Notes: generated by a model from the sequence alone, not told the origin. A stretch of DNA of 64,000 nucleotides from Metridium senile (GCA_949775045.1 OX459102.1:11612201-11676200); one strand, 5' to 3'; shown: positions 36,201 to 46,669, counted from the first letter of the stretch. A program made the numbers and translations.

Positions 36201-39200
36201 AATCTATGACCTCATTTTCACTAATCTAAAAGTTAATAGTTTTTTCTTCATATAGTTAATCTTCACCGTTAATCTTCATTTTGGAGTCCTATATTTTTCA
36301 TTATTTTATTATTTCAGGATTACAACATCCCAAGCGTTGAGAGCGACACAAGTGCGACGTCACCTGTCCCATCAAACCCTACAGCATACAGACACGCCAC
36401 CCCTCCCCCGACAGTATGGAGCTGTTTCGTGAATGGCACCAGAATCCAGTTGGCCGGAGAGGATGAGTGGAAGTACGCAGAGGATCTCGGGAATGATGAT
36501 ATTCCTAATATTTGTGATCCTAGTGATGGGTTGCGATTGGCTGGATGTGAAAGGATTGTGCATGTAGTTGATCATCTCGATGACACGGTAAGTTTGAGTC
36601 GTATATGATTATGATAGGCTATTTTTATAATATGGATAATAGTATTTTACTGGAAACTAAAACATGACTCGTGTTTTGCTTATTTTCACTAGTGAAGAAA
36701 TGAAAAATTTATGTACCAAATGTCCCGTATGTACGCGCGCATCCTAAAAAAATGTTTTTTTTTTCTTTTTTGTCCATATAATAAAAAGAACATTACACGT
36801 TGGCTTATCCTCTATATATGCACATCACATCACATCACATCACATCACATCACATCACATCACATCACATCACATCACATCACATCACATCACATCACAT
36901 CACATCACATCACATCACATCACATCACATCACATCACATCACATCACATCACATCACATCACATCACATCACATCACATCACATCACATCACATCACAT
37001 CACATCACATCACATCACATCACATCACATCACATCACATCACATCACATCACATCACATCACATCACATCACATCACATCAAAATATATTCCCATTTAA
37101 TATTATAGGTAAATTCATTGGAGGACGAGGGAATTCCACGTTGAATTTCACGAGAGAAATCAATATCGCATGAATCGCGGAGTCCGCGGAGCGATGAGTG
37201 CGATATTGATTTTTCGAGGGAAATTCAACGTGGAATTCCCGAGTCCAAAAATGAATTTTCCTTGAATCCCATACCGACATGGTTTTTATTGTAATGTGAA
37301 GTTTTTTTTAACAAAAGTAAATTTTATTACGCGCGACTAAAAAGCCATTTTGTAGCTCAGCGTGCGCTTAGCCAATGAGAAAGCGAAAAGAAATCTGCTG
37401 AACGACGAATGAGTGAAACGTACCATCATTTCAATCAACCTTGTGGTGATAAAATTACTTGTTTTTCGATGATCAATTGAAGTCTGTTAGGAAGCACATA
37501 TATACAAATCTAAACAGAGTTCTCTACTAAAGCTATCATAAGAAGTAAGGACTTAAAGTTACACTTGAAATTCGGAATGGATTGGCAATGGATTCAGCTA
37601 CAATGCGACGACGAAGGAAAAAACAAACTGAAGATGTTGTTTCATGAAAGTTAAACCGACAACAAAATCCTCTCAAAAGCCGACTGTTGGCTACAAATCA
37701 TACATGATTAGGTATGTTTTTTTCTTTTAAACGATTTCAGTTAAAACTAAGTTTTGAAGAAAAGGCTAAAACATTACAAATCTTTTTTTAGTAAAGTGTT
37801 TGCTTCATTTCAATCAAAAACGCCGAAGATGAGTAAAATTCTCAAACTTTTACACTGAAACTAGGACTGCAATAAATATTTTCAAAGCTTAGAGTTTTTG
37901 AATCACAAACAATTAGCTATAAGTTTTTTTCTGGCTTATGTTTGTATTGTAATTTAGTGTAAACTTTAGGTTTAAGTTTGCAAACTACCCGTGAAATTGA
38001 AAATAAAGCTCATTAATACCCGTTTTGAAATTGTCTGGCTGTTTAGTTGGTGTTCCACAACTCTAGAAAAGTAATTTGATGATTAAAAATGTTGTCTTTG
38101 ATTGAAAAATTGCCGTTCAAGTCGTGAAAAATAGCGACTAAAAACTAAGTAAGCGAAGCGAAAGAAAATGATCGCTTTTCATGCCGAGCTATAGTCGCAG
38201 GAAAAAGATTTCTTCTTTTTTAATGCAAAATTCGTCTATTAGCAAGTTAATCATTTGCCTCTATACTACTTGCTTGGTTGATTTATCTTTTTCATGCACG
38301 GAAAATAATGAGAAAACCTACATTTATCAAAAATTTATCGAGCGGGATCCCTATATATCGTGGTATTCAGCTTTCTGAGCGTTGAAATCACTCTGAATAC
38401 CCTCTCATCCGGTTTGCGTTTCAGCCAATCAGCGCGCAAGTTTCTAATGTGATATGGGATTCTACAGTAAATCTTAAAGACGGTCTAATGATAAACATAT
38501 CTCTTGAAATGTATAGGAGTTTCTAGTATCGTTCTCGTCAACTTCTGAAAACCTTCCCAGCCTTCGAGCCGAGGTCGCTGGTGACCATCCGTTCTTTGTC
38601 AAGAACAAAGGCTGGAGTTCGATTCTCCCAGCTCGGACCCTAGAGCATTATGGGATGGTTTGTCAGCCTTTAGCACGAGATGATATCTGCCTTCCGTCGT
38701 CACATCCAACTGTCCTGAAGGCCAACCGATTGACCAAAACTAGTACAAATATGTAAGTTATATACAACTCTGGTATTTGAGTAAATCTATGCATTCACAG
38801 TTACTCACTGAATAAACAACTGAGTAGTGGTTACTCAAATAACTGAGTAAATCGATGCATCCACAGTTACTGACTAGATAAACGACTGAGTCGTAGTGCT
38901 TATACTCAAATAGTTACTATTCACCACCCTACCCCATTGTTCTCTCTCTGCACTAAATCACTGATTGCTGAGTACCCGCGTCTGAAAGCAAAGATATTTA
39001 GTTATGTTGCAGTTCGCACTCTGCAATATCAAACATATTGCAGTTCGCACTCTGCAATATCAAACATATTGCAGTGTGTTTTGTTAAGTGTGTATAACTA
39101 ATAATTTCCATTCTAGTAAGCATCATCAGACTTATAATTCATTAAATAATTTACTAGATAGCGATTTTTGGTGAAAAAAGACTTTGAGTACCAATGCCAG

Positions 39201-42200
39201 GATTCGAACCGAGACCTTCTGCATTGCTGTATCCGCGCTTTAAGCCATTATGCTACCCAGGCAACCGATGGAAAACTTGCAACAAAAACACGTTTAATGT
39301 CATCAAGTTCATTAGCATTCCTCTAAATAGAATTGATGAAATTATAACTAATTAGAGTTTGGTAAGCCTATTGTTATTATATTCAAAGAGACAAGAAACC
39401 GCTGATTATTATGCAACAAAGAGAACAATAATGGGACAGGCTATTGAATGATTATTACATTTTCATTGGCTGATAATATTATAACTAATTAAGCGGCGTT
39501 GACACGAGCAATTTTTCCTTGACAAGTATCCTTGACAATTTTCATTGCTCGTGTAGACGATCAGCAAGATTTCCTTGACAATTTTATATTGACAAGGTTT
39601 CCTTGCTCGTGTAGATGATGAACAAGTTTTCCTTGACAAGTTTAAGTTGTGCCCACAATGCCTTGCATTCAGCAGAGTACTAACATAATATTGGTTCCAG
39701 TCCCTTGTCGAGTAAAAAACAAAATGATTTATAGTTAAGTCCGATCAACTTGAAGTTTTACATGTGAAAAGTAAACACCAAAAGAAAAATTTTCTTCTTT
39801 TCACTTTTACAAATGTTACGATTTTTGGCGGGAAAATGACGTCACCAATTTTAGTGGGAAATTGAAATAGAGGGTTATGCAAAATTTTAAAATGCGCATT
39901 TGAAAGAACTCATTGAGATATGTTCAAAACCGAAGAGATAACAGTCAAAGTCAAATTTAATCAAAATATATGATTTTTGAAGTTTAGAAATGTTTTCTAT
40001 TTTACATTCAAAAAATTATAACTTTAGATTAAATTTGACTTTGACTATTATCTCTTCGGTTTTGAACGTATCTCAATGAGTTCTTTCAAATGCGCATTTT
40101 AAAATTTTGCATTACCCTCATTTTAGATTTTCCTCTAAAATTGATGACGTTATTTTCCCGCCAAAAATCGTAACATTTGTAAAAGTGAAAAGAAGAATTA
40201 TTTTCTTTGGGTGTGTACTCTTCACATATAAAATTTGAAGTTGATCGGACCTAACTATAAAAAGTTATTCAAAATCACGCTTAAAAACGCCGATTTCAGT
40301 ACACTGCCAGCCCAGCGTGAAAGTTTGGTAAGCCTATTTTTATTATATTCAAAAACACAAGAAACCGCCGATTACTGTGCAAGAGAGAAAACAATGGGGC
40401 AGGGTGGTGAATAGTAACTATATACGATAGTCACTTCGGCCGGCTAGCAATATTAGATATATTGCAGTCAGCTTCGGGCTGCGCCCTCAGCTGACTGCAA
40501 TATATCTAATATTGCTGCCGGCCTCAGTAACTATCTAATACATAACTGTGTAAATCGATGCTTCCACAGTTATTCACTGCAAAAACGACTGAGTAGTGGT
40601 TACTCAAATGGACTAAGTACATCCAATATCTAATATTTATTATCATTTATTTAGGTTTGACTTCACGGATTTGGACTCCGATGCAGCTTTAACATTGAGC
40701 AGCATGGCAAAGGTATACATGTACCATTATTTGTATTATTTTCGGCTTGCCTCTTAGCATGAACTCTTTTCAAATATTTAAATATTCATCTCCACATGCC
40801 TTTTTGATGGCATTTTTTGTTATTTAGTGTGTGTGTGTGTGCATATACGACGTAGACGTTTTCAAAATTACTTTCTCTGAACGCAATATCGGTATGATTA
40901 TTCATTGACTCTGTCTCAAGCCACGTGTATGTAGTCTGTATCGTTAGGCACATGTATTATATCGCTTCCCGCTTCCCACAATCTCTTTCGGTCATGACTT
41001 GATCTATGATCTATGATTAATGTTTTGCACAAGACTACCTTACTTCAATCTGGTGTATACGATTACTCACATTGATGCATTGATCTTAACAACAGGATCG
41101 ACAGGAGCACAAATCCCGTAAATCAAAGCTGTTCTCGATCCAGCCCCTCGTCGCTGGCCCGGCCTCTGGGATACAGCAACTAAACAAACGACCTATGAAT
41201 GCGTTCATGCTGTTTGCGAAAAAATACCGACTAAAGATAACCAAGGCACACCCTGGGAAAGACAACAGGTAACCAGAGAAAGTTAAACGAACTGAGTTTT
41301 CTAGTGGGTGAGAGGGAAAGGGAATAAGGATAAAGGAAGGAATGAATGAAGGAGGGAAAAATTTAAATCTAGGAAGGCCAGAAGAGAGGAACCAGAGAAA
41401 GGAAGGTGAGAAATAGGCAAGGAAACAAAAGGAAGTAACGAAGGAAAGAAGGAGGGAGGGAAGGGAACAAAAGGAAAGAAGGGAACAAAAGGAAAGAAGG
41501 GAACAAAAGGAAGGAAGGAAGGAAGGAAGGAAGGAAAGAGAGATGAAAGAAAAGGAGAATGGATGAAGGAATAGTAAATCAAGTAGGTGATTGTTTAATT
41601 CAATTTGTGTGATTCTATAAATATGTGAACGAAGGTGGAGCACCTTAAAGAGTTACCCTGTGTAAACAGAACCTACTTTAAATAGCTCTCGGGAGACATG
41701 TCGAGCGCTTAGTAGGTTCTGTTTACGCAGGCTACTCAAAGAGTCTGCTCTAAAGTTATCTAAATATTTGATGTGTTTGTGTTATTCAGAGCTATAAGTG
41801 TAATACTTGGAGATAGGTGGAAGTCAATAAAACCAGATGAAAAAAGCCAGTATATACTGGAGGCCAAGAAGTTGGCAGAAGAACATAAGAAAGTAAATCC
41901 AGACTGCTGGAAACGCAAACGAGGCGCAGGACAGGTGATGAAGGTAATGGAGGGATGCATGGCTAATTGGCCTTTTTCAAAACAGTAAAGGACTGGGTAC
42001 TAGTTTCCCTAATTAATGTAATTAAGAAATGATTATATAGAGCACATCAAGATATGTAAAATTCCTGAGTTTGGTTGCATTTGGTTGTATTCTGACCAAG
42101 ATACAGACTCATAAAAATGCCTAAAATTAGAAGGAAATGTATGGTTTGGAAAGACGCCTGTCATTCCAATCTATACATTCCTTTGTAATTTTGGGCAGTT

Positions 42201-42898
42201 TTGAATGGCTGTACATTTGTAATTCACTCAATATCCAACCAAAAGCACCAAATCTCAGGAATCTTACATATCTTGCTCTTTTGTATCATTAATTAATTAG
42301 GGAAACTAGTACCCAGTCATTTACTCGTATTAAAAAATTTTTTACTCCTTTTATGGGGGAGACAAAAAAGTTGTGATGCATTTTGAGGGGGGATACAAAA
42401 CGTTTTTACCAATCCCTTTTCCCATTTACCGCCCCCCCCCCCTCCCCATAAATAATGAACAGTCCGTAAGTGCGCAAAAGATGATGACAAAGTTTTTTTT
42501 ATATATATATTCTGACAGTAAGGCATTTTAAATTTCAGCCGTTATATCAGTCATCAACTCTCACATAGGGGTCAATTCTAAAGAAAATTAAACCTTCGTG
42601 TAATATAAACCAGTTTCTGATGAAACGATTTGGAAACAAAAGGAGTCATCCTCCCCATAACCATGTTTTCCTTTGATCTCACAAAGATTCACAATTATTG
42701 AGATCCTCCACCCACCCTTTGTCTGTAGGCTAGAGACGTTGCATGGTAATGCATTTTATATTAATTTCTCTCAGTTTCAAAGAGTCGAAATGAAGCTCAC
42801 ATTAACCTAAACCTCCCCCTCTCCCGACCTTTTTACCATATATCAATTGGTTTTCTGTTTTTTCTTAGGGTCGGACTAAAGCGCACAAGAGACTATAG
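33078..42898 (+). CDS. HBP1: HBP1-like transcription factor: C2H2 zinc finger, AXH domain, HMG box
   Basis: HBP1 is an animal HMG-box transcription factor, mainly a repressor, linked to cell-cycle exit and Wnt signalling. Coding exons are 33100-33238, 35053-35237, 36318-36587, 38517-38752, 40655-40712, 41096-41268, 41790-41934 and 42869-42898. All have GT/AG borders and phases that join, giving 411 residues; human HBP1 is about 514. Residues 11-32 form one C2H2 finger. LQEFAYIATGPQSPLVQ (about 78-94) matches the LTELANIATSPQSPLMQ motif of vertebrate HBP1. AXH spans about 142-258 (WSCFVNGTRIQL to DDICLPS, with HPFFVKNKGWSS). The HMG box spans about 326-395 (NKRPMNAFMLFAKKYR to NPDCWKRKR). ATG 33100 has an in-frame TAG upstream in the same exon, so it is the start. 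The finger is absent from human HBP1. Confidence 0.93.
33268..33768 (+). repeat. 25-bp minisatellite with kappaB-like site, about 20 copies
   Basis: The unit is AAGCTT(A/C)GG(T/C)GGGGAC followed by ATCCCCAAC. Every intact copy contains GGGGACATCCCC, which fits the Rel/NF-kappaB consensus GGGRNWYYCC. Two unit types (CTTAGGTG and CTTCGGCG) are interspersed. The array starts 30 bp after the HBP1 donor at 33238. Open frames across it are artefacts. Confidence 0.93.
33779..34044. mobile_element. MITE, family A (also 44440-44644)
   Basis: Long inverted arms start with ACTGCAAA...GGCTGAGTAG (left) and end with the complement. They share AGTTAATCATGCATTCAGG and ACTTTATAGTGAGTTAAC. Confidence 0.9.
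34062..34234. mobile_element. MITE with AAGCCTGGTTCACACTAG ends
   Basis: Arms of about 55 bp are inverted copies and contain a CATAAG hexamer repeated three times. Confidence 0.88.
34253..34356. mobile_element. MITE, second copy of the 7198-7300 family
   Basis: It shares GATGAATGGTGAGTTTCC and CAATGATAGAGACATG with the AATF-intron copy, with the facing GTCTCTATCATTG arm. Confidence 0.75.
34357..35052 (+). other. HBP1 intron, remainder
   Basis: AT-rich intron sequence without further features. Confidence 0.4.
35053..35237 (+). CDS. HBP1: HBP1 exon 2 (coding): conserved ATGPQSP motif
   Basis: The acceptor is TTTTCAG and the donor is ATT|GTAAGT. It encodes a proline/serine-rich linker and EFAYIATGPQSPLVQ, the N-terminal motif shared with vertebrate HBP1. 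This motif is the main evidence that the finger exon belongs to the same gene. Confidence 0.9.
35340..35640 (+). repeat. 54-bp tandem repeat, about five copies, in HBP1 intron
   Basis: The unit contains ATCCTCTTGGGAGATAGACC and CACTTGCCGCAATGTTAG. It begins about 100 bp after an HBP1 donor. Because 54 is divisible by three, it yields a meaningless 145-codon frame. Confidence 0.92.
35938..36100. mobile_element. Foldback MITE in HBP1 intron
   Basis: Arms of about 70 bp (AGTCCTTTTCACAGTTCC) are near-perfect inverted copies around an AT-rich centre at 36017. Confidence 0.9.
36318..36587 (+). CDS. HBP1: HBP1 exon 3 (coding): AXH domain, first half
   Basis: The acceptor is ATTTCAG and the donor is ACG|GTAAGT. 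The exon has 90 codons in phase 0. It encodes a Ser/Thr/Pro linker and the start of AXH (TVWSCFVNGTRIQLAGE, then DGLRLAGCERIVHVVD). Confidence 0.93.
36821..37082. repeat. (CACAT)52 pentanucleotide microsatellite
   Basis: There are about 52 perfect, uninterrupted copies in the HBP1 AXH intron. The array is open in two frames only because of composition. Confidence 0.97.
37109..38464. mobile_element. Composite insertion in the intron splitting the AXH domain
   Basis: A foldback of about 150 bp lies at 37109-37258 (GAATTCCACGTTGAATTTC facing its complement). Next to it, GAATCCCATACCGACATG (37264) is matched inverted at 38444-38461 (CATTAGAAA side), suggesting a TIR element of about 1.2 kb. No transposase frame is visible. 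Boundaries are approximate. Confidence 0.5.
38517..38752 (+). CDS. HBP1: HBP1 exon 4 (coding): AXH domain, second half
   Basis: The acceptor GTATAG (ends 38516) gives phase 0 with the previous exon and reads EFLVSFSSTSENLPSLRAEV and then HPFFVKNKGWSS, as expected for AXH strands. The stronger-looking CCCAG at 38560 would put the frame out and lose AXH residues, so it was not used. It ends in phase 2 at AT|GTAAGT. Confidence 0.9.
38762..38905. repeat. TGAGTAA-rich repeat, two copies
   Basis: ATGCATTCACAGTTACTCACTG-type units recur at about 38789 and 38858, and a third lies at about 40558 beyond the next element. The element at 38905-40420 therefore probably interrupted an older repeat. Confidence 0.55.
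39100..39271 (-). mobile_element. tRNA-derived SINE
   Basis: On the minus strand, the head has an A box (TAGCATAATGG, 39255-39245) and a perfect B box (GGTTCGAATCC, 39210-39200), then an unrelated body. The cloverleaf is poor, so it is not called as a tRNA gene. Confidence 0.7.
39731..40258. mobile_element. Foldback element, about 250-bp arms
   Basis: The left half (ATAGTTAAGTCCGATCAAC) and right half (GTTGATCGGACCTAACTAT) are inverted copies along almost their whole length, meeting near 39995. Confidence 0.88.
40437..40522. mobile_element. Hairpin MITE
   Basis: GGCCGGCTAGCAATATTAG and its complement enclose a palindromic core with a short GCTTCGGGCTGCGCC centre. Confidence 0.8.
40655..40712 (+). 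CDS. HBP1: HBP1 exon 5 (coding): FDFTDLDS...LSSMAK
   Basis: The acceptor is TATTTAG and the donor is AAG|GTATAC. The 58-bp exon encodes FDFTDLDSDAALTLSSMAK, corresponding to the YDFTPMDSSAVYVLSSMAR block between AXH and HMG in vertebrate HBP1. Confidence 0.92.
41096..41268 (+). CDS. HBP1: HBP1 exon 6 (coding): HMG box, first half
   Basis: The acceptor is AACAG and the donor is ACAG|GTAACC. It encodes a basic linker (HKSRKSK) and HMG-box helix 1 and loop, NKRPMNAFMLFAKKYR and HPGKDNR. It ends in phase 2 within arginine. Confidence 0.95.
41280..41570 (+). repeat. GGAA-rich purine tract in HBP1 intron
   Basis: AAGGAAGG / GAACAAAAGGAAA repeats, including a pure GGAA run at 41511-41536, lie between the two HMG-box exons. 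Antisense Ser/Phe/Pro frames are artefacts. Confidence 0.85.
41648..41752. mobile_element. Small MITE
   Basis: The ends share GTAAACAGAACCTACTT and its inverted form near 41710-41727. Confidence 0.65.
41790..41934 (+). CDS. HBP1: HBP1 exon 7 (coding): HMG box, second half
   Basis: The acceptor is ATTCAG. It encodes AISVILGDRWKSIKPDEKS and LAEEHKKVNPDCWKRKR. The donor ACAG|GTGATG joins in phase to the terminal exon. If unspliced, the frame would run 17 more codons to TAA at 41988, a possible alternative C-terminus. Confidence 0.93.
41991..42318. mobile_element. MITE with GACTGGGTACTAGTTTCC ends
   Basis: TIRs of about 25 bp and extended inverted interior (GAAATGTATGGTTTGGAA facing its complement). 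It lies in the last HBP1 intron, just after the alternative stop. Confidence 0.9.
42319..42868 (+). other. Last HBP1 intron, remainder
   Basis: It contains a C-rich run and GTCCGTAAG at 42431-42470, perhaps a decayed relative of the MITE at 21013. Confidence 0.35.
42869..42898 (+). CDS. HBP1: HBP1 terminal coding exon
   Basis: A strong pyrimidine tract and TTCTTAG precede nine codons (GRTKAHKRL) and TAG. This gives a short basic tail like that of vertebrate HBP1. It is inferred from phase and splice-site strength and is less certain than the other exons. Confidence 0.7.
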   Translation, partial: GRTKAHKRL

Positions 42899-43202
42899 CT
42901 GTTGACTAAGAGAAGAGGAAGTACCTTTTATATATGTTGTGTTGATAGATACGGTTAATATATTCAAGTTCGTGACATTCGACTTCAAAACGGTCCCTAT
43001 TTTTACGCGAAAAACTCCTAGGAAACGAATGAACTTTTCGCGCAAAAGTAGAAATGTTTTTCAGTCCTATGCCACATTAGAGGTTATCTTATTTTAAATT
43101 GCGTTTCCCAAGGAAACAGTATAAGTTTATAAAAATGAACTTGGTGTAGCCTCCTCTGCAGGTAAATCGTTTGGGCTTCCTTTGTTATAGTTTTAAACAG
43201 GC
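42899..43202 (+). other. HBP1 3' UTR / downstream flank
   Basis: No clear AATAAA signal seen, so the UTR end is not placed. Confidence 0.4.
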
Positions 43203-43557
43203 TTCTACTGTTCCAGTTTACAAAAGGGCCGCCATCTTGAAAAGCCTGAAAGTGAACACCGAGTCACGAGTCAGTGTTGAATGGCAATGTTTAAACTCTT
43301 TCAACATTGTTTAAACGTGTTGAATCGATGTTGAGCTGATGTTTTTAAGAGTTTAAATGAAGCGTTTAAACATTGCCATTCAACAAAATCAAACGGATGT
43401 TCAAGCAAATGTTGCCGGAAACCGTTTGCACGCCTTTAGAACAGACTGGCTCACTTAGAACCTTGCAATGTGTTTCAAGGCCATAATGTAGCAATATATA
43501 GCAACTCACTGCTCACTTTTCAAGATGGCGCCCTTATTGCTACGCGGAACAGTAGCA
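43203..43557. mobile_element. MITE with inner palindrome
   Basis: The outer arms (GCTTCTACTGTTCC, GGGCCGCCATCTTGAAAAG) are complemented at 43513-43557. An inner palindrome based on AATGGCAATGTTTAAAC spans 43274-43387. Confidence 0.8.
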
Positions 43558-43923
43558 CCATTTTCCCTCTTCCACTTTTCTAAACAGGAAGCCCATGACA
43601 GTGAAGCCTGCAGAGGAGTCTAACCTTGGTTGGTATTGAGCAGAAGAAAGGACAGGATGGAAATATGGCAATCAACTTCTATACATTGTTAACTTATTAC
43701 AATAATGTTCGAGAGAAGGGCTTAGGAAAAAAAAAAAACACACAAAAAAACAAAAAACAAAAAACACAAACACAAACAAGGGTTAAAATAGACAGGGATA
43801 TGTGTGGGGAAAAATTGGATTATACAGGGTAAAGAGAGAGTAAGTTGAAAAAGTATAGAGAAGGGAGAAATACGAGGAGGTAGAGAGAAAGGACATTTAA
43901 ATGTGCAGATCGTCTTCGCTCAT
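43558..43923. other. Non-coding, A-rich patch
   Basis: Includes an A/AAC-rich run at 43729-43775. No gene. Confidence 0.4.
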
Positions 43924-44127
43924 TTACTGTGCGACTCGCCGTACCGTAGTCACTTACAAAAACTTTTGATTCATTTTTGACATTATTTTGACATTTTTTC
44001 ATCTCAAAGTTTCTAAAGTCTCCGCCTGTCGATATAAACTTGTACCTCATTCGTCCATTGAGATGGAAAAATGTCAAAATAATGTCAAAAATTAATGTGT
44101 GACTACGGTACGGCGAGTTGCACAGTA
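43924..44127. mobile_element. Foldback MITE
   Basis: The arms share TTTACTGTGCGACTCGCCGT and TTTTTGACATTATTTTGAC with inverted counterparts at the right. Confidence 0.88.
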
Positions 44128-44439
44128 AAGTTGGTTGTCATGTTTCGATAATTCTGTATGTAGAGATTAGATTTCTACTTTCTACTACACTTTTATAAAT
44201 ATACTTTTCATATCACTTAAACACTCGTCCTCCCCCTGGCTATATTTAGTGTCGTAACGCAACGCTTCTGCGTGACGACACTTAAAACGGCTGCGAGGGA
44301 GATCACTTGTACACTAGTCAAAACTACCTTAGTTTTGCAAGGAGATGACATTTACAGGACTTTACGCGCACTCGCCAACAGGTTCTCAATCATCCAGTCA
44401 GAACTTCTACCTTTTTAAATGCTGAAATATTTTATCCAA
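44128..44439. other. Non-coding
   Basis: No supported feature. Confidence 0.4.
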
Positions 44440-44644
44440 ACTGCAAAAAAGGCTGAGTAGATACAACTCAGTGTATTGAGTTAATCATGCATTCAGGATG
44501 ACACTTTATAGTGAGTAAACCCAACTCATTATTAAGAGTGTACATAAATGTAGATGTGCAATTGATTACTCACTATAAAGTGTCATCCTGAATGCATGAT
44601 TAACTCAATATACTGAGTTGTATCTACTCAGCCGTTTTTGCAGT
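44440..44644. mobile_element. MITE, family A (second copy)
   Basis: Same ends (ACTGCAAAAA...GGCTGAGTAG) and same inner GTTAATCATGCATTCAGG as 33779-34044, with a shorter centre. Confidence 0.9.
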
Positions 44645-45151
44645 GCAAATGCATGTTATCGTTTTAGTTGTGGACAAAATGACTAAAACTTAACACATAG
44701 TAATGCAGTGAAAAACACCTACATGCGTCTTCATGCAATGTGTGCTCGACTTTCTTTTCTACGGTTACTTCTCAAAAATGTTAAATTAGAATCATTAGAT
44801 TGATAGAAGAGTTATTATATTAATAATTTTAATATCATTGTAAATATATTAAATTATAGGCCAGGCCTTCTTATTGAACGTCCTAGGACTGGGAACAATC
44901 ACCTGATTAAAAAAAAAAAAAAATAAAAAATCACGCAGATAGCGAGACTTTAGATGACGTTTGCAGGTTACTCAGTTTTCTGGACGTTTTTAAAAGAAGG
45001 TCAAAAAGCATATTTTTTTCTAAGTTATTTTTGTAGGTATTCATGCATAGGTTTATCTTTAGAAAATGTTGATATTTTTGAAATAAAATAAAATAGCTGG
45101 TTTTATCGTTAGGGGTTGTTTTCTCCCTTGTAAACAATAAGAATTTCCATT
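44645..45151. other. Non-coding
   Basis: AT-rich sequence up to the satellite boundary. Confidence 0.4.
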
Positions 45152-46469
45152 ATCTATAGCCCATGCATTTTGATCAAAAATGACCTATTTTGACGCAATT
45201 GTGTGGCTATAGCCCATGCATTTTGATCAAAAATGACCTATTGTGACGCAATTGTGTGGGTTGTAGTCCATGCATTTTGATCAAAAATGACCTATTTTGA
45301 CACAATTGTGTGGGTTAAAGTCCATGCATTTTGGTCGAAAATGATCAACTTTGACGCATTTTGGTGGGCTATAGTCCATGCATTTTGGTCGAAAATGACC
45401 TATTTTGACGCGTTTTGGTGGGCTCTAGTCTGCATTTTGATCGAAAATGACCTATTTTGACGCATTTTGGTGGGCTATAGTCCATGCATTTTGATCAAAA
45501 ATGACCTATTTTGATATATTTTGGTGGTTTTATAGCCCATCAAAATGCGTCAAAATAGATCATTTTTGACCAAAATGCATGGACTATAGCCCACCAAAAT
45601 GCGTCAAAATAGGCCATTTTCGATCAAAATGCATGGACTATAGCCCACCAAAATGCGTCAAAATAGGTCATTTTCGACCAAAATGCATGGACTATAGCCC
45701 ACCAAAATACGTCATTTTTGACCAAACTGCATGGACTATAGCCCACCAAAATGCGTCAAAATAGATCATTTTTGACCAAAATGCATGGACTATAGCCCAC
45801 CAAAAATGCGTCAAAATAGGTCATTTTCGATCAAAATGCATGGACTATAGCCCACCAAAATGCGTCAAAATACGTCATTTTTGACCAAAGTGCATGGACG
45901 ATAGCCCACCAAAATGCGTCAAAATAGGTCATTTTCGACAAAAATGCATGGACTATAGCCCACCAAAATGCGTCAAAATAGGCCATTTTCAATCAAAATG
46001 CATGGACTAAAGCCCACCAAAATGCGTCAAAATAGGTCATTTTCGATCAAAATGCATGGACTATAGCCCACCAAAATGCGTCAAAATAGGTCATTTTCGA
46101 CCAAAATGCATGGACTATAGCCCACCAAAATACGTCATTTTTGACCAAACTGCATGGACTCTAGCCCACCATAATGCGTCAAAATAGGTCATTTTCGACC
46201 AAAAGGCATGGACTATAGCCCACCAAAATAGGTCATTTTCGATCAAAATGCATGTCTATAGCCCACCAAAATGCGACAAAATACGTCATTTTCGACCAAA
46301 ATGCATGGACTATAGCCCACCAAAATACGTCAAAATACGTCATTTTCGACCAAAATTCAAGGACTATAGCCCACCAAAGTACGTCAAAATAGGTCATTTT
46401 CGATCAAAATGCATCGACTATATCCCACCAAATAGCGTCAAAATACTTCATTTTTGACCAAACTGCATG
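45152..46469. repeat. 54-bp minisatellite, left block with orientation switch
   Basis: Units contain GCATTTTGATCGAAAATGAC and CTATTTTGACGCATTTTGG plus GGGCTATAGTCC. The first six to seven units run in one orientation (45152 to about 45535) and the remainder to the gap in the opposite one. Because 54 is divisible by three, most frames are open (repeating MDYSPPKCVKIGHFRPKC). Confidence 0.95.
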
Positions 46470-46669
46470 NNNNNNNNNNNNNNNNNNNNNNNNNNNNNNN
46501 NNNNNNNNNNNNNNNNNNNNNNNNNNNNNNNNNNNNNNNNNNNNNNNNNNNNNNNNNNNNNNNNNNNNNNNNNNNNNNNNNNNNNNNNNNNNNNNNNNNN
46601 NNNNNNNNNNNNNNNNNNNNNNNNNNNNNNNNNNNNNNNNNNNNNNNNNNNNNNNNNNNNNNNNNNNNN
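46470..46669. other. Assembly gap (200 N)
   Basis: 200 undetermined bases lie inside the minisatellite. The satellite is in opposite orientation on the two sides, so an inversion junction is hidden here. The true length is unknown. Confidence 0.99.

Larger units (their letters stand above)
38905..40420. mobile_element. TIR element of about 1.5 kb in HBP1 intron
   Basis: Inverted ends share AGTTACTATTCACCACCCT and CCCCATTGTTCTCTC. An internal direct copy of the right end lies at about 39357-39440. The element contains a SINE and a large foldback, so it is a nest of insertions. Confidence 0.65.

Noticed and set aside
36711..37108. Two overlapping His/Ile/Thr/Ser repeat ORFs of over 100 codons
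   Set aside because: A pure (CACAT)n array read in two registers, in an HBP1 intron.
38561..38752. Stronger acceptor CCCAG as the start of the HBP1 AXH exon
   Set aside because: It breaks phase with exon 3 and removes AXH residues. GTATAG at 38516 keeps phase 0 and restores the domain.
41086..41643. Antisense 185-codon ORF rich in Ser, Phe and Pro
   Set aside because: It is the complement of the HMG-box exon plus a GGAA purine repeat.
45579..46457. Repeating MDYSPPKCVKIGHFRSKC proteins
   Set aside because: The 54-bp satellite unit is a multiple of three, so open frames follow automatically on both strands, including across the N gap.
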